Part shown: piece by piece, positions 34,116-44,158 of the stretch
How positions within the stretch are numbered: the first letter of the stretch is position 1
Layout: each line of letters begins with the position of its first letter
NCBI RefSeq assembly: GCF_000011385.1
Contig: NC_005125.1
Location: 4,092,001 to 4,156,000, forward strand
Source of the DNA: Gloeobacter violaceus PCC 7421
GTDB taxonomy: Bacteria; Cyanobacteriota; Cyanobacteriia; Gloeobacterales; Gloeobacteraceae
Direction of reading: 5' to 3'
Length of the DNA stretch: 64,000 nucleotides
Made by a program: the position numbers and the translations under genes
The notes under the pieces: generated by a model
What the model was told of the DNA's origin: nothing
Databases searched by the model: none
The model's input: only the letters and a program-made list of their open reading frames with translations

Positions 34116-34931
34116 TCAGCGTTCGATTCGAAGGTAAACTAAGCGCCGCGCAGCCGTTCCCGGCCACTCTTGAATGCAAAGATAACCGCGGACTTGGTTC
34201 GCTCCATCCGCTACCTCCCAGGTGCTCCAGGCGGATTGACCGTTCGCGCCTCGAGAACTTTGCCGCCAACCTGCGCGTGTGAGTTGCTCTCCAAAATGAC
34301 TTGCCAGTGCCTGTGCAGCTAGATGTATCGACAACGTCAGAGTCAGGAACCGACCCATCGAATCAAGACCGTGAAACGTGGAAAACTCTTCGACTCCAGC
34401 AGGCGGCTCCAAAAACGGTAGGCCAATCGTCGACCAGACGGTGGATTGCCCTCCCACAGTTGGTGCATCCACAACATTGAAAGTCCCACTCCCGCTGCGC
34501 TCATCATCTTGCCCGCCGAGCAAGTGCAACCGCACGTCCGTCAAGCGTTCCCCAACTAAAGAGGCAACCACCACCAACAATCGATTTCCAACGGGCAAGC
34601 GGAACCTCGCAGTGCCCGTCGAGCCGACAGATGCCGTTCCACTCATTAGAGGTACTGCCATTTTTAATTCGCGTCCACCGACTGCACCAACAGCCCTCCT
34701 GTAGTAGTCGAGGATGCTGTCTGGGGAAAGCTCCGTTTCGAGAACGACCTGGAACCGACCGGACTCTTGAACCAGACTGCCAAGGAGGCGCGTGCTTTCA
34801 GGCATAGAAATTTGACTTGGGAACTCCTCGGGCAGCCCGCCAACCAGCAACTGCGGTTCGGAGTGACCTTGCCCCGGTGGCGCAGATGACAAAAGGCGCT
34901 GGGCGAGTTGGTACAGATGCGAGATTTCCAT
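34116..34931 (-). CDS. Hypothetical protein with two similar halves
   Basis: 271 residues, ATG 34931. Two halves seem related: each has a short proline line (LPEEFPSQISMPESTRLLGSL / LPFLEPPAGVEEFSTFHGLDS) followed by a strand (GRFQVVLETELS / GRFLTLTLSIHL) and a helix that ends in ...YYRRAVGAVG / ...FGEQLTRAGW. No signal peptide. Family not recognised; an internal duplication is likely. Confidence 0.65.
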   Translation of the reverse strand: MEISHLYQLAQRLLSSAPPGQGHSEPQLLVGGLPEEFPSQISMPESTRLLGSLVQESGRFQVVLETELSPDSILDYYRRAVGAVGGRELKMAVPLMSGTASVGSTGTARFRLPVGNRLLVVVASLVGERLTDVRLHLLGGQDDERSGSGTFNVVDAPTVGGQSTVWSTIGLPFLEPPAGVEEFSTFHGLDSMGRFLTLTLSIHLAAQALASHFGEQLTRAGWRQSSRGANGQSAWSTWEVADGANQVRGYLCIQEWPGTAARRLVYLRIER

Positions 34932-35119
34932 ATTTAAAACTTTACGAGCGGCACAAGTCCTGTTTGAGAAGCAAACGCGTCAATGAGGATACAGATACAA
35001 TAACCGTAGCGATTGTAATTATGCTCTACAAGCATAATCACAAGGAGCTGGCTGCACACCCGCTGGCCTCGGGCATTGAAATCTTTATTTCTTGAAAATC
35101 CGCGATTTGCCAACACCTG

Positions 35120-35260
35120 TCATTCGATATGCAGCTCCCGGCGCAACTGTTCAAAGGCGGCGCGAACCTTGGCGTTTTGAGCGATCCCGGTTTGTCAAGC
35201 ATGCCTGCGAGCTGCTTGGCTTTGACGTCCGGGTTGGCATTTTTGACTGTGTAGGCAGTG
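35120..35260 (-). pseudogene. Remnant of an unknown gene with a frameshift
   Basis: Reading leftward, TVKNANPDVKAKQLAGMLDK in one frame continues as TGIAQNAKVRAAFEQLRRELHIE-stop in the next frame. Together they look like the C-terminus of a helical protein. No start is visible. The surrounding 34932-35315 has no other gene. Confidence 0.35.
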
Positions 35261-35315
35261 TTTACCCCGGCGACACCAATCTCCTATGATAAATCGATTG
35301 GCATGAAGGGCAAAA

Positions 35316-35660
35316 TTAGCGCACAGAGCGCAACAGCATATTGAGCCCCTGCTGAATCAACACGCCTTCGAGACTCTGGGGACGGCCGTAGTTGCTGTAG
35401 CCGGAGCGGCCGTAAGTGTTGTAACCGGAAGAGGAGTAGCCGGAGCGCGAGTACTGGCTGGGTCGGGCACCTGCGCAATCTTCGTAGCGCCCGCAGCGGT
35501 AGCCGTCGTTGTATCCCTGGGTGTAGCGGCTGTCGTTGCCGTTGGAATAACCCTGGTTGTACTGGTATCCCGGGCCGTAGTCGGAGGGGTAGTACTGCGC
35601 CTGGGCGGGGGCGGCAACGATTCCCAGGGCCAGTATGCCAAGCAAGAGCAGTTTTTTCAT
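35316..35660 (-). CDS. Secreted tyrosine/glycine/serine-rich small protein
   Basis: 114 residues, ATG 35660. A signal peptide (MKKLLLLGILALGIVAAPAQAQ) precedes a tyrosine-rich repeat region: short units such as YPSDYGPGYQY, YSNGNDSRYTQGYNDGYRCG, and SGYSSSGYNTYGRSGYSNYG. The C-terminus SLEGVLIQQGLNMLLRSVR is helical. Tyr-rich secreted proteins may be adhesive or cross-linked; function unknown. Divergent from dnaE across 217 bases. Confidence 0.8.
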   Translation of the reverse strand: MKKLLLLGILALGIVAAPAQAQYYPSDYGPGYQYNQGYSNGNDSRYTQGYNDGYRCGRYEDCAGARPSQYSRSGYSSSGYNTYGRSGYSNYGRPQSLEGVLIQQGLNMLLRSVR

Positions 35661-35877
35661 GGTGAGTGAGGGTGTGGGGAGAACTCGGCATCGGTGCGAT
35701 AAAGCGCACTACACCATGGTAGTAATTTGCAGAGCCTACCGGTCTCCCTCGTCAGGTGGAACCGGCTGCACTACAATCGATTGTAAACACATGTTCATAA
35801 CGGCCCCGGGCCACTTGCCGATTGATCCAGATTTAGTGCCCCTGTAGGATAATGACCTGTGCCCATAGTGTCTTGCC

Positions 35878-38800
35878 ATGCAGTACGTCAATCTCCACAC
35901 CCATAGCGACTACAGTTTGCTGGATGGTGCCAGCCAGGTGCCGGACCTCATCGAGCGGGCGAAGGGCCTGGAGATGCCGGCCATCGCGATCACCGATCAC
36001 GGGGTAATGTACGGGGCCATCGAGCTAATCAAAAAATGCCGCGCCGCCGGGCTCAAGCCGATCGTGGGCACCGAAGGGTACGTGATTAACGGCGACATCC
36101 GCGACAAGAGCCGCCGCTACCGGCGCTACCACCAGATTCTGCTGGCCAAGAACCTCACCGGCTACAAGAACCTCGTCAAGCTGGTGACGATCTCGCATCT
36201 GGACGGAGTGCAGGGCAAAGGGATCTTCTCCCGGCCCTGCATGAACAAGGAGATGCTCGTTCAGTACCACGAGGGGATTATCTGCACCTCCGCCTGTCTG
36301 GGGGGCGAAATCCCGCAGCTCATCCTGGCCGGCCAGTTCGAGCAGGCCCGCCGTACCACCCAGTGGTATAAAGACCTTTTTGGCGACGATTTTTATCTGG
36401 AGATTCAGGATCACGGCCAGCGCGAGGACCGCGTCGTCAACGTCGCCGTCGTCCACCTTGGGCGCGAGCTGGGCATCAAGGTAATCGCCACCAACGACTC
36501 GCACTTTACCTCCTGCGAGGATGTCGACGCCCACGACGCGCTGTTGTGCATCCAGACGGGCAAGCTGGTGGTCGAAGAGAACCGCATGCGCTACACCGGC
36601 ACCGAGTTTCTCAAAAGTGCCGAGCAGATGGCGGGTATGTTTCGCGACCACCTGAGCGACGAGGTGATCGCCCAGGCGCTCACCACCACTCTGGAGATCG
36701 CCGAAAAAGTCGAAAAGTATGACCGCGAACTATTGGGAGATTCGCGCCTGCCGCGCTTTCCGATCCCCCATGGCCACACCGCCGAGAGCTACCTGGAGCA
36801 GGTGACCTGGGAGGGCATGCGCGAGCGCTTCGGCAGCGAAATTGCCCCGGACTACCGCGAACGGCTCAAGTACGAACTGGGGATCATCGAGCAGATGGGT
36901 TTTGCCACCTACTTTCTGGTGGTCTGGGACTACATCAAGTACGCCCGCGACCACGGCATCGCCGTGGGTCCGGGTAGGGGCAGCGCGGCCGGATCCCTGG
37001 TGGCTTATGCGCTTCGCATCACCAACATCGACCCGGTGCGCTACAACCTGCTTTTTGAGCGCTTCCTCAACCCGGAGCGCAAGTCGATGCCCGACATCGA
37101 CACCGACTTTTGCATCGAGCGGCGCGACGAACTGATTCGCTACGTCACCGAGAAGTACGGCGAGCAGTACGTGGCGCAGATCATCACCTTCAACCGCCTC
37201 ACCTCCAAAGCGGTGCTCAAGGATGTCGCCAGAGTGCTCGACATTTCCTATAGTGAGGCAGACAAGCTTGCCAAGCTCATCCCGGTCGTGCGCGGCAAAC
37301 CCGTCCCGCTCAAGAAGATGATCTCCGAGGAAACCCCTGCCCCCGAGTTCAAGCAGTCCTACGAGGGCGACGAGCGGGTCAGAAAATGGGTGGAACTCGC
37401 CATGCGCATCGAGGGCACCAACAAAACCTTCGGCGTACACGCCGCCGGGGTGGTGATTTCGAGTGTGCCCCTTGACGAGTTGGTGCCTCTGCAGCGCAAC
37501 AACGACGGCCAGGTGATCACCCAGTACTACATGGAGGACATCGCCGATCTGGGCCTACTCAAGATGGACTTTCTGGGGCTTAGAAACCTGACGATGATCC
37601 ATCGCGCCCAGGAGTTGATTGAGCGTTACCGGGGGGTCCGCATCGACCTGGACAATCTGCCGCTGGAAGACTCCGGAACCTATGCACTACTGGGTAAGGC
37701 AGATCTGGAGGGTATTTTTCAACTTGAATCCTCAGGAATGAAGGCAGTTGTGCGCGATCTGCGCCCTTCAAATATTGAGGATATTTCTTCAATTCTTGCT
37801 CTTTATCGTCCTGGTCCACTGGACGCCGGGCTTATCCCAGAATTTATCAACCGAAAACATGGCCGCAAAAAAATAGAATATTTGCATCCACTGCTGGAAC
37901 CGATACTGAAAGAGACTTATGGTGTTCTATGCTATCAAGAACAGATCATGAAAGTTGCCCAAGAATTAGGTGGTTATACCCTCGGTCAAGCCGACCTTCT
38001 TCGAAGAGCAATGGGCAAGAAAAAGCGCGAAGAGATGGAGAAGCATCGTTCCATATTCGTGGATGGATCTGCCAAGAACGGCGTGCCCAGCCGAGTAGCA
38101 GATGAGTTGTTTGAGCAGATGGTTGTGTTCGCGGAGTACTGTTTCAATAAATCTCATTCTGCAGCTTACGGTTATGTTACTTTCCAAACGGCGTATTTAA
38201 AAGCGCACTACCCGGTCGAGTACATGGCTGCGCTGCTCAGTTCGGTCAAAGGCGATCAGGACAAGGTACAAAAATATATCGCAAGCTGCATGGGCATGGG
38301 TATTGAAATTGAACCGCCGGATATCAATCGTTCGGGTTTCGATTTTACGCCCCAAGAGAAGAGCATTCTGTTTGGATTGGGAGCGGTCAAAAACGTCGGT
38401 GAAGGAGCGATCCAGGCGTTGCTCGACGCTCGCGACAGTCAGGGTCCGTTCAAGAACCTCGCGAATCTTTGCGATCGGGTGGACATGCGGGTAATCAACA
38501 AGCGCGCCCTCGAATCGCTGATCAAAGCCGGGGCGTTCGATGCGTTTTCGTCCAATCGGGGACAGTTGATTGCCGACATGGAAAAGGTGGTCGATTGGGC
38601 GCAGGACCGTGCCCGCGACCGTGCCCTCGGACAGTTCAATCTTTTTGATGCACTCTCAGGTGGCGGGGATCGCAACCCAACCGGTTATCAAAGCGCTCCC
38701 AGTGCTCCGCCGACACCGGATCTGCCGCCCGCGGACAAACTCAAATTCGAACGGGAGCTGTTGGGCTTTTATATTTCCGATCATCCGCTCAAGGCGGTGC

Positions 38801-39357
38801 GCGAAAGTGCCCGGCTGCTCGCCCCGGTCAACCTCGCGGATCTGGCCGATTGCCGGGCTGAGAGCACCGTGAGCGCCATCGCCCTGGTGCGCGAGGTCAA
38901 AAACGTCGTCACCAAAAAAGGCGACCGGATGGCGATCGTGCAGATCGAGGATCTGACCGGCTCAACGGAGGCCGTGGTCTTTCCGAAAACCTACGAGCGG
39001 GTGGGCGGCTATTTTATTCCCGACGCGCGCTTGATGCTCTGGGCAAAGATAGATATGCGCGACGACCGGCCGCAACTGATCATTCAAGACGCCGAACCCG
39101 TCGAAGAAGTGCGCATGGTGGTCATTGACCTCGAAGCGCGCGCCGATTTACAGACCTGGCACCAGATCCGCGATGTGCTGCAGGCGCACCAGAACGAAAC
39201 TGCTCACATTGCGGTGATCGCTTCGGTGAAGACCGACCAACGCCACAAACTCGTGCGCTTCGGTCCCCAATTTCGTGTCAGCAACGACAGCTCGCTCATT
39301 CAAGCCCTCCAGTGCAAGGGCTTCTCGGCGCACACCACCCGGATTGTCGGCGGATAA
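35878..39357 (+). CDS. dnaE: DNA polymerase III subunit alpha (intact, intein-free)
   Basis: 1159 residues: PHP domain ([20 protein letters not shown]...), polymerase palm with catalytic aspartates in [20 protein letters not shown], and [11 protein letters not shown] carrying the third aspartate. The C-terminal OB-fold and tau-binding parts are present. The replicative polymerase of the chromosome. In most cyanobacteria the gene is split by a trans-splicing intein at Y|CFN; here [10 protein letters not shown] (junction between 38139 and 38140) is continuous. The stretch about 37670-38370 that spans this site is richer in A/T-ending codons than the rest, as though replaced by recombination. 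Confidence 0.98.
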   Translation: MQYVNLHTHSDYSLLDGASQVPDLIERAKGLEMPAIAITDHGVMYGAIELIKKCRAAGLKPIVGTEGYVINGDIRDKSRRYRRYHQILLAKNLTGYKNLVKLVTISHLDGVQGKGIFSRPCMNKEMLVQYHEGIICTSACLGGEIPQLILAGQFEQARRTTQWYKDLFGDDFYLEIQDHGQREDRVVNVAVVHLGRELGIKVIATNDSHFTSCEDVDAHDALLCIQTGKLVVEENRMRYTGTEFLKSAEQMAGMFRDHLSDEVIAQALTTTLEIAEKVEKYDRELLGDSRLPRFPIPHGHTAESYLEQVTWEGMRERFGSEIAPDYRERLKYELGIIEQMGFATYFLVVWDYIKYARDHGIAVGPGRGSAAGSLVAYALRITNIDPVRYNLLFERFLNPERKSMPDIDTDFCIERRDELIRYVTEKYGEQYVAQIITFNRLTSKAVLKDVARVLDISYSEADKLAKLIPVVRGKPVPLKKMISEETPAPEFKQSYEGDERVRKWVELAMRIEGTNKTFGVHAAGVVISSVPLDELVPLQRNNDGQVITQYYMEDIADLGLLKMDFLGLRNLTMIHRAQELIERYRGVRIDLDNLPLEDSGTYALLGKADLEGIFQLESSGMKAVVRDLRPSNIEDISSILALYRPGPLDAGLIPEFINRKHGRKKIEYLHPLLEPILKETYGVLCYQEQIMKVAQELGGYTLGQADLLRRAMGKKKREEMEKHRSIFVDGSAKNGVPSRVADELFEQMVVFAEYCFNKSHSAAYGYVTFQTAYLKAHYPVEYMAALLSSVKGDQDKVQKYIASCMGMGIEIEPPDINRSGFDFTPQEKSILFGLGAVKNVGEGAIQALLDARDSQGPFKNLANLCDRVDMRVINKRALESLIKAGAFDAFSSNRGQLIADMEKVVDWAQDRARDRALGQFNLFDALSGGGDRNPTGYQSAPSAPPTPDLPPADKLKFERELLGFYISDHPLKAVRESARLLAPVNLADLADCRAESTVSAIALVREVKNVVTKKGDRMAIVQIEDLTGSTEAVVFPKTYERVGGYFIPDARLMLWAKIDMRDDRPQLIIQDAEPVEEVRMVVIDLEARADLQTWHQIRDVLQAHQNETAHIAVIASVKTDQRHKLVRFGPQFRVSNDSSLIQALQCKGFSAHTTRIVGG

Positions 39358-39901
39358 GCGAGCAGCGATTTGAGTTTCGACAGACTATTCTTGATAGCCG
39401 AGGACCCTGAAACGCAGGAGATGTGAATGCCGGATGCTATATCGGGGGTGAGCTCGTGCATCCCATCATCAGGCCGTAGCCCCCTGACCTATCCGCGGAA
39501 GATTGATTATTATATGGATTCATTAAATAAATTCACATAACTGAAGCGATGGCAGTACAGTAGGCCGTGTGAGAGGTTCGCCATACCTGACGACTTTTCC
39601 TGGGAATCGGCTACGAACGAGCCGATGTCTATGCGGGTACCCGACCTGCTCCCGAGTGCCTCTGACGGTTGACGCTTGGTCCCATAGAACTGCTCAACCT
39701 CCTCGTCTCTCTAAAATTCACCAGACTTCATTGAGCAGCTGGCCAACCTTACCTACCAAGGAGCCTGCGAAGAGACCATTGCGACTTAAAGTAACTGTTT
39801 GCCACTGGGAGCCGACTGTTAGGTCGTGTCATTCTAAGCTAGGCTAGGCTTCTCATTTAGTTGGCAGAATTTATTCATCAGCAACTTTGGAGATTTTGAT
39901 C
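39358..39901. other. 544-bp stretch between dnaE and ocp
   Basis: AT-rich parts near 39500-39545 alternate with GC-richer parts. A 92-codon plus frame (39569-39847) has no ribosome site and an unlikely product. I see no tRNA. It presumably holds the ocp promoter; GGAG lies ahead of the ocp ATG. Confidence 0.45.
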
Positions 39902-40876
39902 ATGGTACTCACCATCGAGTCAGCACAGGCAATGTTCTCGGGGAACAGTTCCCCCAGTCCGATTCCAGCCATCCTCGACCAGTTCAATCAACTGAGTACG
40001 GAGGACCAGCTGGCCTTACTGTGGTACGCCTACACAGAGACGGGTCAATCTATTACACCCGCCGCCCTCAGCGCCTCAAGTATGTTCTTGATCGAAGATT
40101 TGCTCGATCGCATCCAGCGGATGAGTGGTCCCGAGCAGACGCAGGTGATGTTCGATCTTGTCAGACGGGCCGACTCCCCTATCAGCCGTTCTTATAGCTC
40201 CTACAGCGCCAACACCAAGCTTGGTTTCTGGTATCAGCTGGCCCGGTGGATGGCAGACGGTCTGGTCGCCCCTATTCAGTACGGTTACGAGTTGTCTTCC
40301 CAAGGACAGGAGCTGTTCGAGACCCTCAAACAGTTGGATGGCGGCCAGCAAATTCAGATCCTGCGCGACATCGTGGTGAACATGGGGTACGATCCTTCCA
40401 TCGCCAAGGTTGCTGCAGAACCGGTCGAATTCGATTTCATCCGCACCGAGCCGGTCGCCGCTGCCAAGCCCCACATTGAAGGCATCAAAGAACCGGTGGT
40501 GTTGGCTTACTTTGAGGCGATGAATACCGATAACTTCGATGCCGCCGTTGCTCTGTTTGCTCCCGACGGCGCCCTGCAGCCGCCGTTCAGAGAACCGATA
40601 GTCGGCCATCAGGCAATCGCTGCCTACATGCGCGAAGAGGCCAAGGGCCTGACCCTGATGCCGCAGCAGGGCATCAGTCAGGTCTTGGGCGATGGGTCCA
40701 AGCAGTTGAAGATTACGGGCAAAGTTCAGACTCCCTGGTTTGGCGTCAACGTTGCGATGAATATTGCCTGGCGGTTTGCCCTGAACCCGGAAGGAAAAAT
40801 CTTCTATGTAGGGATCGATCTGCTGGCTTCTCCCCAGGAGCTGCTGAACCTGCGACCGGACAAGCTAGCCCGTTAG
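39902..40876 (+). CDS. ocp: Orange carotenoid protein
   Basis: 324 residues, ATG 39902 (MVLTIESAQAMF). It binds a ketocarotenoid and, once activated by blue-green light, quenches phycobilisome excitation. The all-helical N-terminal domain has the carotenoid contacts Tyr44 (LLWYAY) and Trp110 (KLGFWYQLARWM). The linker is followed by an NTF2-like C-terminal domain (GIKEPVVLAYFEAMNTDNFDAAVALFAPDGALQPPF... ITGKVQTPWFGVNVAMNIAWRFALNPEGKIFYVGIDLLASP), with the Tyr and Trp that hydrogen-bond the carotenoid. An extra tail NLRPDKLAR extends the end. No fluorescence recovery protein gene is next to it. Confidence 0.97.
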   Translation: MVLTIESAQAMFSGNSSPSPIPAILDQFNQLSTEDQLALLWYAYTETGQSITPAALSASSMFLIEDLLDRIQRMSGPEQTQVMFDLVRRADSPISRSYSSYSANTKLGFWYQLARWMADGLVAPIQYGYELSSQGQELFETLKQLDGGQQIQILRDIVVNMGYDPSIAKVAAEPVEFDFIRTEPVAAAKPHIEGIKEPVVLAYFEAMNTDNFDAAVALFAPDGALQPPFREPIVGHQAIAAYMREEAKGLTLMPQQGISQVLGDGSKQLKITGKVQTPWFGVNVAMNIAWRFALNPEGKIFYVGIDLLASPQELLNLRPDKLAR

Positions 40877-40910
40877 TTGGAGAAGCGATTGCGGTCCGAG
40901 GTCAGCAAGC

Positions 40911-42509
40911 TCATCCGGTAGTGGGAGTGCCGGATTTGGCTTTGATCTCGACCGCTTTTCCTTGCGATGTTGAGTCGAGCGGATCGAAACCCAACTCGGC
41001 GATGATATGGCTGCGGGCTTCTTGCCGGTACTCGAAGAAATGCTCGGCGGCGGCGCACTGGCCCATGTACTCGAACACCAGGCGGGGCTTGCGCAGAACC
41101 ATGTCGATCAATTGCCGCCAGAACAAACCCCGGGTCTCGGCCCGGCGAATTCCCTGGCGCCAGACAAGTTGCCCCAAAAATCTCAGCAACTGCACCGCCG
41201 ACATGCCCGTGGGTGTGTTGTAGTGGGGACGGCGGTGCTCGTCGATCTGCCGATACTGCCGCCAGGTGCGCAGCAGATAGTCCCGCGGCTCGTAGAGTTC
41301 CCAGAGCGCCCGTAGATATTCAGCTGCGACCTGATCTAGGGGCCTGTCGGGAATAAAGTTCATCAGGTGGCTCTGCTCGCCCAGAGACATGCCGGTCAAC
41401 CGGCCCTCCGCCTCCAGGCGCTTCCACAGGTCGGTGTGCGGCAACGCGCCGAGCAGGCCGATCATTGCCCGGGGAATGGCCGTCACCTCCACAAAGGCGC
41501 GGATGCGCTCGCCTGCCCCGGCTTTCTCGCCGTCGAAGCCGACGATGAAGCCGGCCATGATTTCCAGTCCCGCCCGGTTGATCGCCCGACAGGCTTCCAC
41601 CAGGGATTGGCGGGTGTTCTGGAGCTTCTTGGTCAGTACCAGACTCTCGGTATCCGGCGTCTCGATTCCCAAAAACACCGACCAGAAACCGGCCCGGACC
41701 ATCAAGTCCAACAGCTCGCCTTCCTGGGCGAGGTTGAGGGAGGCTTCGGTAAAAAAGCCGAACGGATAGCGCCGCGCCTGCATCCAGGGGATGAGGGCAA
41801 GCAGCAGCTCTCCGACGCGGCGCTTGTTGCCGATAAAGTTGTCGTCGACCATGAACACCTGGCCCCGCCAGCCCAGCCGGTAGAGGCAATCGAGTTCTGC
41901 GAGCATTTGGGCGGGAGTTTTGGTGCGCGGCACCCGGCCGTAGAGGCTGGTGATGTCGCAGAACTCGCACATAAAGGGGCAGCCCCGCGAGAACTGTACG
42001 CACATCGCATAGTAGGCCCCAAGCTCGAGCAGGTCGAATCGGGGTATGGGCGTCTGGGAGACGTCCGGCTTGACCGTTGAGCGAAAGACTCCCCGGGGCA
42101 GCTGTTTTTCGATGGCGGCGACGAATTGAGGAATGGTCATCTCGCCTTCGTCCAAAACCAGGTAATCGGCCCCGGCTTCGAGGGCCTCCTCAGGCACGGA
42201 AGTCGGGTAGGGACCGCCGACTGCCACTGGTTTACCGCGTTGCTTCGCCTTGCGGATCAGCGCCTGGAAGTCGTCTTTTTGGACGAGCATGGCCGAGAGC
42301 ATGACCAGGTCGCACCACCGCCAGTCGGCCTCCGACAGAGCACGCACGTTGCAATCGACCAGACGCACTTCCCAACTGGAAGGCAACAGGGCAGCGACTG
42401 TGATCAGTCCCAGGGGCGGCATGATTGCCCGCCGCCCCATCATCTGAACGAGGCTGTCGTAGGACCAGAAGGAGCGGGGAAAGCGCGGGTAGACCAACAG
42501 AACATGCAT
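40911..42509 (-). CDS. B12-binding-domain radical SAM enzyme (DUF4070 type)
   Basis: 532 residues, ATG 42509. N-terminal cobalamin-binding-like domain (HVLLVYPRFPRSFWSYDSL... MPPLGLITVAALLP), then the radical SAM cluster motif SRGCPFMCEFCDI (CxxxCxxC) and VFMVDDNFIGNKRR. A C-terminal helical DUF4070-like region follows. Such enzymes methylate or rearrange unactivated carbons in hopanoid, chlorophyll and other pathways; the substrate is unknown. It stands alone. Confidence 0.92.
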   Translation of the reverse strand: MHVLLVYPRFPRSFWSYDSLVQMMGRRAIMPPLGLITVAALLPSSWEVRLVDCNVRALSEADWRWCDLVMLSAMLVQKDDFQALIRKAKQRGKPVAVGGPYPTSVPEEALEAGADYLVLDEGEMTIPQFVAAIEKQLPRGVFRSTVKPDVSQTPIPRFDLLELGAYYAMCVQFSRGCPFMCEFCDITSLYGRVPRTKTPAQMLAELDCLYRLGWRGQVFMVDDNFIGNKRRVGELLLALIPWMQARRYPFGFFTEASLNLAQEGELLDLMVRAGFWSVFLGIETPDTESLVLTKKLQNTRQSLVEACRAINRAGLEIMAGFIVGFDGEKAGAGERIRAFVEVTAIPRAMIGLLGALPHTDLWKRLEAEGRLTGMSLGEQSHLMNFIPDRPLDQVAAEYLRALWELYEPRDYLLRTWRQYRQIDEHRRPHYNTPTGMSAVQLLRFLGQLVWRQGIRRAETRGLFWRQLIDMVLRKPRLVFEYMGQCAAAEHFFEYRQEARSHIIAELGFDPLDSTSQGKAVEIKAKSGTPTTG

Positions 42510-42561
42510 GAGATGGACTCTTGAAGCGTTTTCTCACCGGCCGGATTTTGGCTGACTGAGT

Positions 42562-43029
42562 TTAGCTCTGCGCGCGAGAGGGCGCATAGCCTCTTCGGGA
42601 ATAGTTTTGAGGTGGCAAAGAAGCCATCTGCGTAGAAAACTTGAATCGGTAGTCATGCATAGTCATGCTCAAGCGTTCAGCATGACATTGTAATGATTTA
42701 CAAAGTACCAAACCGCTCCTATGTGATTGCTCAAGCATTTTGAAATAGAGCTGTGGTTGGACGTGGAAGGTCCACTCCTGGGCATCGATGTGCGGCACGA
42801 GCTTGCAACCCTCCGCCGTGACCAGCACCGGCACGCCTCTCACCCTGGCGAGGGCGTATTTCACTGGCATCCCGACCCAAGGCGGGCATGACACGGGTGC
42901 AAAATCGGGACTGGCGGCCACTTCATAGCCGCCAATCCGACTCGCTGCTATCTTATGGTTCCATCGACCCTTGTGAAGGGGCAAATCCAGGAACGAGAAA
43001 ATGCCGATCCCAAGCCCTTGAACTGCCAT
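42562..43029 (-). CDS. Doubtful hypothetical protein
   Basis: A 155-codon frame with start ATG 43029. The central part (WVGMPVKYALARVRGVPVLVTAEGCKLVPHIDAQEWTFHVQPQLYFKMLEQ) is plausible, the ends less so. No recognisable motif and a weak ribosome site. It may be a decayed gene between the APH-like and radical SAM genes. Confidence 0.35.
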   Translation of the reverse strand: MAVQGLGIGIFSFLDLPLHKGRWNHKIAASRIGGYEVAASPDFAPVSCPPWVGMPVKYALARVRGVPVLVTAEGCKLVPHIDAQEWTFHVQPQLYFKMLEQSHRSGLVLCKSLQCHAERLSMTMHDYRFKFSTQMASLPPQNYSRRGYAPSRAQS

Positions 43030-43045
43030 TAATTGGTCACCTCGA

Positions 43046-44068
43046 CTACCAAGTTTTGGTCAAAGTCATAGTGTCAAGCAAACGCTGGACCATACTGTGA
43101 ACGATTGCTTCTTTATCCAGCAGATCCCGGTAGACGGCGATTTGTCGGCGGCAGCGCGCCAGATTGTGCTCGCGGCGATTCGGATACGTCTCGGGATCCC
43201 ACTGGAAGTAGCAATCGTCAAAGTAATCCTTCAAATAGCGCATCGCCAGTTCGAGGGTGATGAGCTTGACGGCGGCCACCAGGTAGGTACTGTCGAGCGC
43301 CTCGCAGGCGCCCGATTGGGCATAACCGCTCAGGCTCGCTTCGAGCAACTGCAGGTTGAAGGTTTCTCCGGCGGTGCACCACGAGCGCAGTGCGTCGCCC
43401 AGCTCCACGTAGAGGCTGTGGTACATGAACGTGTCGAGGTCGACGATGCCCACCACCCCTCCGCGCTCGTCGAACAGAAAATTGGTCAGCTTCAGATCGC
43501 CGTGGATGATCTGCCTGGGCAAACCGGCGGGCAACAGCAGCGCCGGTACGCTTTCGAGCAGATAGGCCCACTCCGCTTCGACTTTGCTGTCGCACGGGCA
43601 CGCCTGCAGCTGCCGGTGGATCTGGGGGGTGTTGTGGAAGTTGGGCAACTGAAAGCGAAAGCTGTGCTCGAAGCCGGCCAACAGCCGGTGCATCTTTCCG
43701 GCGACCTGGCCCGCCTGACGCAGGTAGACCGGGTCAGGAGCGGTGCGGTGGGAGACGCCGGGCAGACAGGTCATCACCCGCCAGCGTCCGCCTTCGCCCT
43801 CGAAGTGCAGCTCGCCCGCGCGGGTGGTCAGAAACTCGGGAATCACAAATCCCTGGCGCCGCAGGTAGGCGCTGACCGCCTGGGCGTCCTCGGTCACCGC
43901 TTTGGCGAAAGCCAAATGGAGGCTCTGGCAGATGTAGCGGCCTGCGGTCGTCTCAAGACGCCAGGTCTGCTGAATTTGACCAATCTGCAACCGCACCAGA
44001 CGCAGAGGCCGGCCTAGATCAAAGGCATCGGCCACGGACTGCAGCCAGGGGGGATCACTATTTGCCAT
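43046..44068 (-). CDS. Aminoglycoside phosphotransferase-like (APH/choline kinase fold) protein
   Basis: ATG 44068 (MANSDPPWLQSVADAFDLG) is preferred over the frame start at 44152, which begins in an unlike peptide. 340 residues. Kinase-fold motifs: HGDLKLTNFLFDERGGVVGIVDLDTFMYHS (the Brenner HGD..N and DLD motifs). This family phosphorylates small alcohols or sugars; homologues near cyanobacterial genes often have unknown substrates. It is not proof of drug resistance. The gene runs leftward behind the Sua5-like gene. Confidence 0.88.
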   Translation of the reverse strand: MANSDPPWLQSVADAFDLGRPLRLVRLQIGQIQQTWRLETTAGRYICQSLHLAFAKAVTEDAQAVSAYLRRQGFVIPEFLTTRAGELHFEGEGGRWRVMTCLPGVSHRTAPDPVYLRQAGQVAGKMHRLLAGFEHSFRFQLPNFHNTPQIHRQLQACPCDSKVEAEWAYLLESVPALLLPAGLPRQIIHGDLKLTNFLFDERGGVVGIVDLDTFMYHSLYVELGDALRSWCTAGETFNLQLLEASLSGYAQSGACEALDSTYLVAAVKLITLELAMRYLKDYFDDCYFQWDPETYPNRREHNLARCRRQIAVYRDLLDKEAIVHSMVQRLLDTMTLTKTW

Positions 44069-44158
44069 ACTCCTCACAACACCGCTCAGGCACCATGCCA
44101 ACTTTAGAGCATAGCCCCCGGGAGTCCGGCTGTAAAACGAAATCCTCTCCAAGTGCCC

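Noticed and set aside
39569-39847. 92-codon plus frame between dnaE and ocp
   Set aside because: No ribosome site and an irregular peptide rich in Pro, Arg and Ser; probably noncoding.
40076-40609. 177-codon minus frame across ocp
   Set aside because: Opposite to a complete OCP gene; no start site or recognisable product.
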